Shown: positions 20,589 to 31,129 of the stretch, piece after piece
Position numbering within the stretch: the first letter of the stretch is position 1
Layout of the letters: every line of letters begins with the position of its first letter
Assembly (NCBI RefSeq): GCF_914767665.1
Contig: NC_059501.1
Span: forward strand, 9,922,501-9,986,500
Direction: 5' to 3'
DNA: 64,000 nucleotides
Source: Harmonia axyridis
Taxonomy: Eukaryota; Arthropoda; Insecta; Coleoptera; Coccinellidae
Notes under the pieces: model-generated
The model's database searches: none
What the model was told of the DNA's origin: nothing
The model's input: the letters and a program-made list of their open reading frames with translations, nothing else
Program-made: the position numbers and the translations under genes

Positions 20589-21673
20589 TTTTGTTTATTT
20601 GAGAAGTTACTTTTCGATGTAGAAGGTTGTGAGAAAGAATTTCTCTTATTAGGATTTATATCAATATTAGTTAATTCTTCTACGAGAAAATCAGGGCTTC
20701 GATCATTATTATTATAGAATTGTCTCTGGGGATTATTTTGATATTGGGTCGAATAATTAGGTCTTTTTTGTGGATAAACTCGTGTCTGTACTGACATTCT
20801 TTCAGGTGGGGTAGTTATTCTTTGATTTGGATTCGGTTTAAAAACGTTTTGATTTCTCGACGTACTTGGAACACCAAACGTTTCACGTTGCGTAGGATAA
20901 TGAGTATTTACTTGACGTTGCGTAAATTGTATCGGTCTCGAAGGGAATCTATGCTGCGTTTCATAATGCTGCGTTCGATAATTATTATTTGAAAAATGAT
21001 TGTATTTGTTTGTATTATTGCGATGATCGGAATAATTATTTCTCGATACATTTTTATGTATAGGATTTTTATTTCGACTTCTGTCTAATAATTCATACTG
21101 AGCCATATTACATAAATAATCTTTTACAGCGTTTACGGTATTATCAAAGTTAAATGCATTGTTAGTAATCAAATAAGTTCGTAATTCCATTGGGGAATTC
21201 GATATCAATACTGTTTGACATATTTTTAAAATATTCGATTTATAAATTAATTTCTCTGGATCAGGCATAGGATCTGAATCTATTCTATAATTAATTCGAA
21301 TTTTCAACGATATTATTTTATCAATGAAATTTAACATGTCTTCATGTGGCTTCTTTGCTAAAAATTGCAATTGATGAATTAATACATCTAAATTTATTTG
21401 ATCTCCGAATTTCGTATTTAAGAATCGTTTAAGAACGTCCCAATTGTTAGGTATATCAGAAGTAGATACCTCTGCTAATGCACGATCAGTAAGTTTCGAT
21501 TTTACAACTGCGAAACAATAATCTTTAATTATTTGGGCTTCATTTGTAAACATGAATAAAAATTGTTCTGCGCTACGTAAGAACGAATGCAACTCATTTT
21601 CTTTTCCTGAAAATCTAGGTAATAACATTCCAAATTTTTCTGGCAAGGTTAAATCTATTCTTTCTTGAGCCAT
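20552..21673 (-). CDS. gag: Errantivirus Gag polyprotein
   Basis: 373 residues, starting at the first ATG after the leader. Residues about 1-195 form an alpha-helical, capsid-like part (for example 'FSGKENELHSFLRSAEQFLF' at 21-40). Residues about 196-373 are rich in Asn, Arg, Gln, Thr and Ser and strongly basic. There is no CCHC zinc knuckle, as in 17.6/297-type errantiviruses, where a basic tail is thought to bind RNA. The stop at 20552..20554 is preceded by a 43-nt window shared with the pol frame. Expected role: particle assembly and genome packaging in the cytoplasm. The frame is intact. Confidence 0.9.
   Translation of the reverse strand: MAQERIDLTLPEKFGMLLPRFSGKENELHSFLRSAEQFLFMFTNEAQIIKDYCFAVVKSKLTDRALAEVSTSDIPNNWDVLKRFLNTKFGDQINLDVLIHQLQFLAKKPHEDMLNFIDKIISLKIRINYRIDSDPMPDPEKLIYKSNILKICQTVLISNSPMELRTYLITNNAFNFDNTVNAVKDYLCNMAQYELLDRSRNKNPIHKNVSRNNYSDHRNNTNKYNHFSNNNYRTQHYETQHRFPSRPIQFTQRQVNTHYPTQRETFGVPSTSRNQNVFKPNPNQRITTPPERMSVQTRVYPQKRPNYSTQYQNNPQRQFYNNNDRSPDFLVEELTNIDINPNKRNSFSQPSTSKSNFSNKQNFQETTLENELT
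20585..20591 (-). promoter_or_regulatory. Predicted -1 ribosomal frameshift site AAATTTT
   Basis: Read in the gag frame as A AAT TTT, a perfect X XXY YYZ heptamer. The pol frame is closed by a stop at 20597..20595, directly upstream. The gag frame is closed at 20554..20552. The shift must therefore occur within 20594..20552, and this is the only canonical heptamer I see there. Confidence 0.75.
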
Positions 21674-22198
21674 ATTTTTATTTTCTTTACGCTCTTTTTT
21701 ACCTTTAAAATGCTTTACTGACGTAATCTTGATTAATTATCAATACAATGAAGTAAAATATAGTAATCGGTTTTTTAAATGAGTAACCTAGGGAAAACTC
21801 TTATGTCGGTTTTTTAAAGAAACCTAGGAAAAACTATGATACAGTTTTACACACAAAACTATTAAAAAGGATGACTCTTTTTGTCCAGAATAAGTAAACT
21901 GGGAAGAAAGGATTGGAAAGGATTTTGCTCACCAAATTGTATTCTATGAAGTCGTCACGGGGCGCTACTCAGGTGATCAGGGCTTCTGGGTGGTTTTCTA
22001 CTCTCTGTCCGGTTGTGCTGAACGGTTGAAACCGACGTCCTGGGAAGATCGATGTTGATTGAGTTGGATTCTTGGATCACTGCAGGAACTTCTTCTTCTG
22101 GCAGGAAAGAATGGCACAATCAATGTCACCAAATTTTCTTCTCTAATAGGAACGGCACAATCCCATCAAATTTTCTTCTTTAATAGGAACGGCACAAT
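21674..22198 (-). other. Errantivirus leader (5' UTR) with tandem repeats
   Basis: Non-coding leader between the primer site and gag. Two repeat sets stand out. Near the LTR (22110..22203) a 37-bp unit containing GGAACGGCACAATCCCATCA is present about two and a half times. Near gag a 39-bp unit starting TCGGTTTTTTAAA (21767 and 21806) and containing CCTAGG.AAAACT occurs twice. A candidate splice donor AAAG|GTAAAA is at 21703/21702. In gypsy, leader repeats carry an insulator; whether these do anything similar is unknown. Confidence 0.7.
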
Positions 22199-22216
22199 CC
22201 CATCAACTCGTCGCCA
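22199..22216 (-). promoter_or_regulatory. Primer binding site (probably tRNA-Ser)
   Basis: Adjacent to the 5' LTR the minus strand reads TGGCGACGAG followed by TTGATGGGATT. The first ten bases, and then GATGGGATT after a 2-nt TT insertion, complement what I recall of the 3' end of insect tRNA-Ser(GCU). Usage of tRNA-Ser is known for related errantiviruses. The assignment rests on memory of the tRNA sequence. Confidence 0.55.
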
Positions 22217-22541
22217 ATTATGTTTTTGTGGTGGAAAACCTCGTTTTTAAAAACAAAACAATTTATTTCGAATACAAAGCGAGACAATCTTTTCCTAATG
22301 GATACACAATCAATTCTTAAAGAATGACCAATCAATTCTTAAAGAGTACACAGATTCAGTCCCCTTTATAGATTTTCTTATCTAAATTCCTAGGTGAATA
22401 ACAATTCAATAACAAGTGAAACAAAGGGCTATTCATAAAGATGAAATGCTGAATCTGCAATTAGATACATTGTAATATGTAGTTCTTATGGGATTGAAGG
22501 AAAGGATCTATTTATTTAGTAAGGGTTCATATTATGTAATT
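22216..22541 (-). repeat. 5' LTR of the errantivirus
   Basis: 326 bp, same as 14831..15156. Read on the minus strand it has a TATAAA at 22370..22365, an AATAAA polyadenylation signal at 22267..22262, and a direct repeat with the core AATCAATTCTTAAAGA on the plus strand near 22309..22345. The order promoter, start, poly(A) signal fits U3-R-U5. Confidence 0.93.
22365..22370 (-). promoter_or_regulatory. TATA box of the 5' LTR promoter
   Basis: TATAAA on the minus strand, about 100 nt upstream of the AATAAA at 22267..22262. Transcription would start roughly 25-30 nt downstream. The same motif exists in the 3' LTR. Confidence 0.5.
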
Positions 22542-22545
22542 ATAT
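22542..22545. other. Target-site duplication (ATAT), high-coordinate side
   Basis: ATAT directly outside the 5' LTR, the partner of 14827..14830. Confidence 0.8.
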
Positions 22546-24309
22546 ACTCTTTGTACTCAACATATTAAACATGTTCATAAAAAGGTCTTATGCTATTAAA
22601 AACATACTTTAGTATAAAAATAGCTGTCAAGTTTTTCGCGGGTAAACTTGAAAAATCTGGAGACGAGTGCATTTCCAAAGTTTTTCCATCTAGAAACTAT
22701 TTGTAATTTGAAATTGAGCTTTTGTGATCAGTGGAAATTAAATAGAGGGTTGGAATCGGAGTTAAACAGCTTCCAAGTTTGTACCCGTACCTTTATTCCG
22801 TCTGCATTCAAAAAGGGTCATTTCATGTCTTAATAACTGGTAAACTGTTGTTCGTACAGTCATAAGAGAAGCTTTTGATTCTGGTACCCACGCAGTTCAA
22901 ATACTGCGATTCGATTCCACTTTCAAATTGAAAGGCGATGGTTCACGTATCGTTGCTAGATTAGATAAAAATACTCTATCGTCTTCATACTCATCGGCAA
23001 AAATGGTCTGGTCTTCGGTTTGGGTATGTGTTTTGTCTCTTAAGACGTCTCTATTTGCAGACTCTGAGTCAAACTCTTAATTTCATTTCGAACTTTTGAA
23101 TTAATATGAAGTACAAATGTAACTTCTTGGCCATTTGTAGACTTTTTAATTTGCTGATCATGAATCGTAGTATAGTTTCAGCAATAATTAGTGTTGCATC
23201 TCTGTCCTTAACTTGTGAATGATTTGTGCTTTGTTGGGCGTTTTAAAAGACGTTTGCGCTTTTATTGCCTAGTACACAATTTCTATATTGGATCTCGCAG
23301 ATCCCTCAATTCTCATCCCGCAGAATAAATAAATAAATAAATAAAAAGCAGGGGTTCCTTTTCGAAATTCCAACGTTGACCCCCGTATCCCTTTCACCCC
23401 TAAGGGGGAATTAAATATAAGAGGTTTTGGGATAAGTGAACTTTCCACCAGAACCATCAACTTTCAAATCGAAAATTTTTCCGTGAGATGTTTTCTTTTC
23501 GAGATTTTCGACTAATTAAACTTGAAAAAAATCACCCGGTATAGACGGAACGTCATATAATCTTCAAGTTATGACTCCGTGAAGGATGTCGTAATTTCCT
23601 CATCCATTTTCGTATCAGTTTAAAAACGATGTGAATAGTAGTCTTAATATCGACCAAAATCCCTTAACAGTTCATCCCCAAACTTTTCCCCAACGACCTC
23701 TCATCCATGGATTCCATCCCGAATAATCCCTAGTATCCCAATTTTTACAATTATGCCGCCTCCATTCCCCAGTAATAAAACGTCGTCACCGCACTCATAT
23801 TACGACCGTAGTAAATTCCCAAGCAGAAAACTCTCACCCCAATAAAGGCGGTCAAATAAAGGTTTATTAGGTAACTAAGTATAAAGATCACGCAGAGAGA
23901 TTCTTCTGTATCTTCCGCGACCATTTCCATATAAATGCCGGTCCCCATTCGGCCGATGTCCCGGAAAAACCTGGGATATGACCCTTACATTGCGACGGGA
24001 TCGGCCCTAGGAGGAGATTAGGCGTCCGCTTGTATTTCTAGCTTCGGATTTTGGCGGGTTTCTAGCATTTTATATTGGATGCGATGTTTTCCGTTGAATA
24101 TCGGGTGATGGTGGAAATAGTCGAATAGATCGAATTGTTTTTGAGTGTTGGATTGGGTCCGTTCAGGTCAGGCTTTATGGGGGTTGGATAAAGTTGAGAA
24201 AGACCCTTAAGTGAAAATTGGGTTTTCTACTAGCCTTTTAAACCTTCCGATAATTTTCAGTTTCGAGAAATATGCTTGAGTTTGAGGACATAAGTGGAGA
24301 AGCTTCATT
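22546..24309. other. Unassigned stretch with one dispersed repeat and a TAAA microsatellite
   Basis: 22636..22800 repeats the block seen at 5090..5230 (CGCGGGTAAACTTGAAAAA and following landmarks). A (TAAA)n run lies at about 23316..23345. A short minus-strand open run at about 22900..23070 is not recognisable. The GC content rises near 23690..24010 without any gene I can name. Confidence 0.4.
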
Positions 24310-24935
24310 AAGAATTAGTGAGGTTGAAAGGGTCGAAGCCTATATATCTGTATCCTGACCACAAAGTTCGTATTTCGAGAGATAATCAGACAACTGAACT
24401 GAATAAAAGACTCACTCTCGCATGGGCGGCCTATGGAAGACTAAAGGATATTTTCAAGGGTGATATTCTATCCACCTAAAAAGAAAGGCGTTTAATAAGT
24501 GCGTGCTTCCGGTTTTAACATATGGCGCCGAAACCCTACCATTGACAACTGCAACAGCCAGAAAACTTAAAGTGGTGCAAAGAAGGATGGAAAGGTCTAT
24601 GCTGGGTGTAACTCTGAGAGATCGCATTAGAAATGAAGAGAACTGGCGTAGAAGATGTTATCACCATTGTGGCCAAACTTAAATGGAGCTGGGCAGGTCA
24701 TGTAGCACGGATGAGACGGGAACAGTGGACAAAACGATTGCTGGAGTGGAGACCACGAACGGACAAGAGAAGTAAAGGAAGACCGCCTACACGATGGACG
24801 GACGACATGAAAAGAATATCTAATAACTGGATTCGGACAGCACAGGACAGAAGCGAGTGGAATAAAATGGAAGAGACCTATGTCCAACAATGGACGCAAA
24901 GGGTTGTATGATGATGATGATGAAGATGATGATTC
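24310..24935 (+). pseudogene. RTE-like LINE, 5'-truncated 3' end
   Basis: Broken plus-strand frames carry 'HKVRISRDNQTTELNKRLTL', 'WAAYGRLKDIF' and 'CVLPVLTYGAETLPLT'. A clean stretch from 24633 then gives 'KLKWSWAGHVARM', 'WTKRLLEWRPR' and 'GRPPTRWTDDMKRI', ending at 24909. These are the standard C-terminal landmarks of the endonuclease-RT protein of RTE-type LINEs. It runs straight into a TGATGATGATGA microsatellite at 24910..24935, the kind of simple 3' tail RTE elements have. Only the last third of the RT ORF remains, as expected from incomplete reverse transcription. Confidence 0.75.
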
Positions 24936-24944
24936 CTTCTTGAG

Positions 24945-25250
24945 GGATACTATCCCAACTCCTCATCAGCCAAAGATCGAGTTGTCGCAAATCGGTCTCT
25001 AATGGCCATAAGTCTTAGACGTCGATCTTGAACTTCATTTGTGCCCCTTCGACTTCCAGTGCCTACTCTTCTTCGATTTTGGGCATTATCAAACTACGTT
25101 CGACAACATCTCATAACAGTAGTAGGATTTCTGCTAGTACGGTTAGCAATTTCTCGAAATGACAACCCCGCCTCCCGTGGACCAATAATTCGACTTCTTT
25201 CAAATTCACTTAGCTGGCGATAAATTCCTCATGCTCTAGGCATTTAAACA
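24945..25250 (-). pseudogene. Tc1-like transposase N-terminal fragment
   Basis: Minus-strand frames give 'SEFERSRIIGPREAGLSFRE', then 'IANRTSRNPTTVMRC' (the paired-like helix-turn-helix that binds Tc1 inverted repeats) and 'RRLRLMAIRDRFATTRSLADE'. The catalytic DDE part is absent and at least one stop interrupts the frame. It begins immediately beyond the LINE 3' tail, so the two are nested or adjacent relics. Confidence 0.65.
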
Positions 25251-26336
25251 ACAACTAAACATCGACTTTGGATCTCCCAGAAAAGCTGTTTTGTTGTGAA
25301 ATTTAAAAATATTGTCAAAACGACTTCTATACTTAAGTAACAAAAATTGTTCACATGGAAAAACCTTTACTATTTTTTCTCCAAATTCAATCATTGACTC
25401 CCTGCTATAATCTATGTTTCACAAAAAAAAAATGAATAAAATTTAAATAGCTCCTTCTGGGTGATGCAGATTCTTTATTGGTCAGTATAACGTAATGAAA
25501 CATCGTATTTTGCTGAATGTATTTTTTTCAACTGGTGTTATAGTATCTTCTCAATTATGGTTTGGAAAAAGTCTTACGTCTTCTTACTTTTTCATGTGTA
25601 TCAAGAGATGTTGATGCCGTCTCGCAATCGACAAAACCATCGAGGCTTAAAGATCTACATTAAGCCCTCAGTACAAAAATAACATCTTCTCTTAACCAAG
25701 ATATATGAAGTGTTGAGTGAATTAAAATGATAAGAGCTCTTTGTAGGATGCAGTCAACGGAATAAGCCCAAAGGACTATCAGTATTCGATGACAAACTGA
25801 TCATAGACCATTAAAAGTAAAATTGTCAAATTGTCATCTAACCTCAAACAAACAAACCTAACCTAAAATCTGACAGTTCATTCTCCTCCCTTCCTATACA
25901 ACCAAATACACACGAATCAACCCATCACCCTCGAAAAGATCAAAAAAACGAAACGACAAAAACCGAAAATCGTACAGCCCGACATCTCTCTCTCGACATG
26001 CGACATAAATTCCACGTACACGTGAAAGAAGTGTGTTCAGACAGACTGTTTCGGCGCGACGTCGGGTTTTATTGGTTGTGAAAATATATGACGCCTCATG
26101 ACGTGTCGACGGGAATGACCATGCGATATTTCATCCCCCGAATTCAGGTTTCTCCCTATTAAGAATAACAGTGGCGCCGTATATCAGGTGTGTCAGTTTA
26201 AGGAAGATGTGGTTACCGCACATGAATCCCAAGGAACATCCCCGTGTACTGAATCGTAAATCATGCTTATGTTCCTGACGCAAAACTGCACCCATTCTAT
26301 GTTCTACGGTTCGTTCGCATTTGCACTTCGTGCCAT
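25251..26336. other. Unassigned stretch with a GC-richer block
   Basis: No gene recognised. At 25970..26130 the sequence is GC-richer, with palindromic ACGTACACGT, TTCGGCGCGACGTCGG, and a TGACGCCTCATGACGTG block resembling CRE/bZIP sites. It may be regulatory, but sequence alone cannot show this. Confidence 0.35.
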
Positions 26337-26715
26337 CAAGTTTCCTGAAGATGATTGGAGGTTATGTGGAGCAAATGTTGGCCTGGATTCTGGATTGATT
26401 GCTGTTATTCTCCTTTCTTAGTTTTGTATGTATTCACTGTTGTAACTGCTTATTTCGGTTCGGATAATGTATTTCTCAAAATTTAGCGCAAATTTCTTCA
26501 TAGAAATACATCAATTGATGTAGTCTTTTCAAGTTTCCTGGAGATTATTGGAGGTTATGTGGAGCAAATGTTGGCCTGGATTGATTGCTATTGTTCTTCT
26601 CCCTTAATTATGTATTTTTTCACTCTTTATTGCGGAACGGATAACATATGTCTAGAAATTTTGGCGCAAATTTCCTCATGGATATACAACAAACGACGTA
26701 GTGTGTTATAACGCT
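26337..26715. repeat. Tandem duplication, about 193-bp unit, two copies
   Basis: CAAGTTTCCTGAAGATGATT at 26337 recurs as CAAGTTTCCTGGAGATTATT at 26530. Both are followed by GGAGGTTATGTGGAGCAAAT, a GGCCTGGATT block, 'CGGATAA', 'TTTAGCGCAAATTTC'/'TTTGGCGCAAATTTC' and a GATGTAGT/GACGTAGT end. Differences are scattered, so the duplication is not recent. No coding content. Confidence 0.75.
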
Positions 26716-27553
26716 TCCAGATAGCATTCAATTGAACGTTTTTGAAAGAAAAAAGGAAATACTCTGTGAATATCTTTTATTGTGTGAGTGTCTGATGAGT
26801 TTTTTTCCTGAAATGTTCAATTAAATGCCATCTGAAGGCCTACGACAATTTTTGTTCTTCCATTTATCACATATGGGATAATATCAAAAATTAATTTTTG
26901 TGGATAGCATTTGTTTGTACTCGATTATTTCGAAAATGGTTCATTCCATGAAAATAATTCGAGAGTATTTTTTCTTCATAATTTTTTTCGGACAAAAAGA
27001 CGTTTAGATGAGAATTTCAATAAGAAAAGTATCAACACGTCCGTTCATCTACGCCACTGGATAAGTTCGAAAAGAAACACTTGCCTTATTCGAAAATTTA
27101 CATTACAGACTTTTCTATACCTGAAAATTAAAACAATGAAAGTAATAAAGCTAGAGTAATAAGTAAAAAACTGCTTTTTTTCAAACTTCAACACCCTGTA
27201 TCTCGAAAACGAAGCTCGTTTGGGTATATGTTTATGAAAATTTTTTTCATGAAAGGAGTTGTTCGATCCGACGCGAAAATTATTGAACTAAAATCTGGAC
27301 AACTCTGTATATTTGAAATTACCACTCAAATGTTCTCCAATTTCAAAGGGATTGTATCATCTGAGCAGCAACAACATAATATAATACAACGCTCAGAAGC
27401 CTCTGATAAAGTTTGTGCTTCTCTTTATCTTCACAAGAAATAATTCTCCAAATGCGGCGTTGCAGTATGTTGAAGAAGAACAGAGAAGTACCAATCGATG
27501 AGACGCTTCATAAGCTTTTTATCGTGTGCTACTGTTTCTTCAGTAACAAACTC
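26716..27553. other. Unassigned AT-rich stretch
   Basis: Short chance frames only. Contains a 'CACCCTGTATCTCG' phrase near 27192 resembling terminal sequence of insect transposons, without a partner that I can identify. Confidence 0.35.
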
Positions 27554-28142
27554 AGAGTAATAAACATTTATAGAGGAAGCATATGTTATCATTAGTAAGA
27601 AAATTTTGTCCCTAACATAAACTATCAAATTTGACGTGAAGCGCGCGGAAATGTACATAAACATATCAGTGATACGATATTTCACTCAATTCGCGAGTTT
27701 CTCCACAAAGAACGAACTCTTAGGTCTCATAGTGAATCAAAGTTTCATATTAACTCAAAAAAATATTGAAATAAATACCTTAATATATCAGAAATTCAGA
27801 AAACAAACTTCACGCGCGCCAAACGACTTTAAACAACCGATTACACTAGAAGAGCAAATGTTACCAAACCTTTGATTTCATCAGGTAGATACAGAAAATA
27901 ATAAATATTCTGCTTTTTATAAATTCAAAAATTAGAAAAAATATCGAATTACAAATATTCAAATTTGAATATTCAATCGAGAATCACTCAAATAAATATA
28001 TTTCATACAATATAATAATACATTCACAACGATATAGTAAAATTGTGTATTTGATAATATATCACAATCTGACAACGTAAACCTACCATTTTGGGGACAT
28101 GTAAAAATTGCGTGTATTTCCTTTATCTATTTTTATTATTCT
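27554..28142. mobile_element. MITE family 1, copy 2 (uninterrupted)
   Basis: 589 bp from AGAGTAATAAACATTTATAG to a right end that reads in reverse as AGAATAATAAAAATAGATAA. It has the same internal landmarks as copies 1 and 3. This copy shows the uninterrupted structure against which the insertion in copy 1 is defined. No coding capacity. Confidence 0.7.
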
Positions 28143-31129
28143 ATGGTAACAACTCTTTGAATTGTTCACTCAACATTCAAAAAGAATTTTGGAATAAAGA
28201 AAGTCCTCATTCGACTCAATTGATTCTTAAGTTTAAACTATGATGAACCAATGCTGAGTAAGCATAAGAAAAAATAAAATTGTTTGTGGAATATTTTTCA
28301 TCCAAAATTAGAATCCAAGCAGATTCTTCTGATGGTTAGATCCTAATGCTGAATCGGCAATGTGGTAATATAAGCTCTAATGCTCCTGATTTTTGGCAGT
28401 GTATAAATACGGGATTTAATTTAATTGATGCACAAATCTGCTTGAACTGGTAAGGATTTAGTTAGGGCTATTATAGGTCTGCAAGACCATCGGTATAAAT
28501 CCCTTATTCAGAATGAATAATGAGTGGATCAATAGCTATGAACTAGTTAGCAAATGACCCTTCAAAGGAAATGTTTGCATGCTCATTATACCTAGTATAC
28601 AAACTACTTAGATATACTGGGTTGAATGTTATTAATCCAACAATCGATATAGTGATTTCAAAAGATGTTGAGAGACTGCTCTGGAATGGCTGGAAGAGCA
28701 TAATTTGATGACTGAAAGTGCACACTTATCAAATATTCAGGAAAAGAATTATTTCACTAAATAAGAAATAGTTGTATCTATTAGTTCATTTTCCTCGGAA
28801 AAAAATTATGAATGACATCGGAGAGCTCCATAACACGTAGATCAATGAGTCCCAGGCCTGGTTCACGTAGGTACTTGAATTCAAAATTCAGTTGGAAATT
28901 TACGAATTTCTTTTTTTGTCTTGTTTTCGACACTCCTCCAAAGTTCGATAAGAAGAGTGATAAAAAAGTATTTCAGAATCCTCGTCAGACGAAGGCTTTA
29001 CGTCTGGTCGTTTGTTAAAGTGTTTGATCTGAGAAACAATAACATTAGCATAAAACATCGGAATGATTATCGGGTTCAGGAAGATTCAGTGTTCTGAATA
29101 AATTCAGGATTTAGGAAACGCCACTTGTGGCGATATCGAAACAATAAAACATGAGCAGGTCCGGACTTATAGATATTTTAAATGAAAGATCAATACAATC
29201 AAATTGGTAAATGATACATAAATCATATTCAATATCTAAATTATATTCTAAAACAAATTGCAGAATTGGCTCTTATGCTAACACGAATGCGAAATTCGAA
29301 AACGAGCGACGAAGGAGGAGTATATTGACAATTGACGTATGTTGAAATTTGATAGGATCGATAGGACAACCACAAAACGAAAAATATAACTGAAAACAAT
29401 GTTACAGCACTATTTTCAGTACTTTAGGGAACTCATTACGATCCTGAAATAAAGAAAATATTTTTTATCTTCTGAATAGAAACACTTGGTCAAGTGACAT
29501 AAAAAATATATGTTTGTTCGGAAAGTTATAACATGCATATGTTTACTTTCTCATAAAAAATTCATCTCTAATTTTTTATCCATTCCAAAAAAAATATTAA
29601 ATTATAACTTTTCGCAATGACGAACTTTTTAAAATGAATAATAGTGGCAACTTTATATGAATCAGATGTTTCTAGTGTAAATCAAAGCTTACTCATTTTT
29701 GAATTATATAGACCCCCCTCAAGTAAATATTGAATAGAACATCGCTATACAAATATCAAAGTCAGAATTCGGATCTAGCAGAGCAGAGATCTGTGGACTA
29801 GAATATCACCTTCCTTCTTCACAGGCTCCACTTCGCCCCACGGCTAGATCGGGATAGATCTCAAAAGGCGCCACCGATACAACAATATGATCAGCGACTA
29901 CGTCGGGGAATGGTGAATCGGAACCTGAAATGCTACAGAGGTGGAGAAGGATGGCATAAGAGTGTGAACAAAAATCACTGTAATAACCTCTTTCTTTAAA
30001 ACAATTATTATCTAATAAACCAAAAAATATATACAATGGAATTCAACGAGCTCTGCAATATAACAATAATTGTAGCAAGGATATAATATAGAGCTTTGCT
30101 GTGTTAACCTCTGCGAATATTGAAATACCAAAATTATTGAAAGATGATAATGAAAACTACTTAATTATCCGGCCAGATCTGATCGAATTGTACAATTGTA
30201 CCAAGAAATAGCATTCGACACCTTAAAGTTAATACTCATAGGATCAGATATTACTCAAAGTTTTCGTTAACTATCTCATGGTCCTCCTAATGTATATGAA
30301 ATAACACCTCAATTACAATAACAACTTCAGCTCCTGGACACGAATCATCTCAAAATACTTCTCCAACACCCATTTACTTTTATTCTGAGACAAAAGTCTG
30401 CATACATCAACTGTACTATACCATAGGTATTGACCAATAGGGAATTCACGTTCTCTAAACTTCTGTACTCGAAAATTCATAAAACTACTCCTACTCTGCA
30501 AAGACATAAACACAATGAGACAGGTCATATGTGATGATTATCCTTGCCGAGCAATCCGCCAATCGATCATAAAATACCTCCATAGGAGTTTTTACAAATT
30601 TCGATACTCAATCCGCCTAGGGATCTGTTAAATTAGAATCAAATGTCTTCGATAAAAGCACTGTTCTCATACAGCTGTCTAACCTTTATCTCATATCAAT
30701 TATTATCATCTATGTAAACAAGACGACGCGATCAGAAAATATTCCAGGGATGAGCAAAATATCCACCGTACCAAACGAAACTTTGCACAAATTAAAAAGC
30801 GTGATAAGATAGATCAGCCGGTTATCGGATCTACCAAAAAGGTAGATCTGCTGCTACAATACTAGTTATAGATTGAGCTACGAAATCATTCACTTCTTCA
30901 TTCGACATTACCCTCTTTCTTATCACCTATTAACCTTCCTCGACACCCATCCATCTTCAATACATCACTCCGATAGCCGCCGCCGACAAATCGATCGTAC
31001 CAGACGTGTCAGTCAATATTTCCAAATTTATCCCTAATCTCCCAGCCTGGCAAACACCATAAAACGATGGAACCCGTCGTCCCACCCCCCTTAACCGCCA
31101 CTGTACACGATGAACCACCCATCAGACGA
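28143..31129. other. Unassigned stretch
   Basis: No recognisable gene or repeat. Several short frames were read on both strands without finding a known family. Part of 29780..30040 is somewhat GC-richer. Confidence 0.4.

Larger units (their letters stand above)
14831..22541 (-). mobile_element. Complete errantivirus (Ty3/Gypsy endogenous retrovirus)
   Basis: 7711 bp, in order 5'-LTR, primer binding site, leader, gag, pol, env, polypurine tract, 3'-LTR, all on the minus strand. The two LTRs are each 326 bp and I find no difference between them by eye. With the perfect 4-bp duplication this argues for a very recent insertion. All three genes are open. Env with a furin-type site and fusion-peptide region, the lack of Cys-His knuckles in Gag, and AATTA...TAATT LTR ends fit the 17.6/297/gypsy-type insect errantiviruses. 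The unusual part is a macrodomain in Pol between RNase H and integrase. Confidence 0.93.

Noticed and set aside
22900..23075. Minus-strand open run (EFDSESANRD...) as a coding remnant
   Set aside because: Only about 60 codons between stops with no recognisable family.
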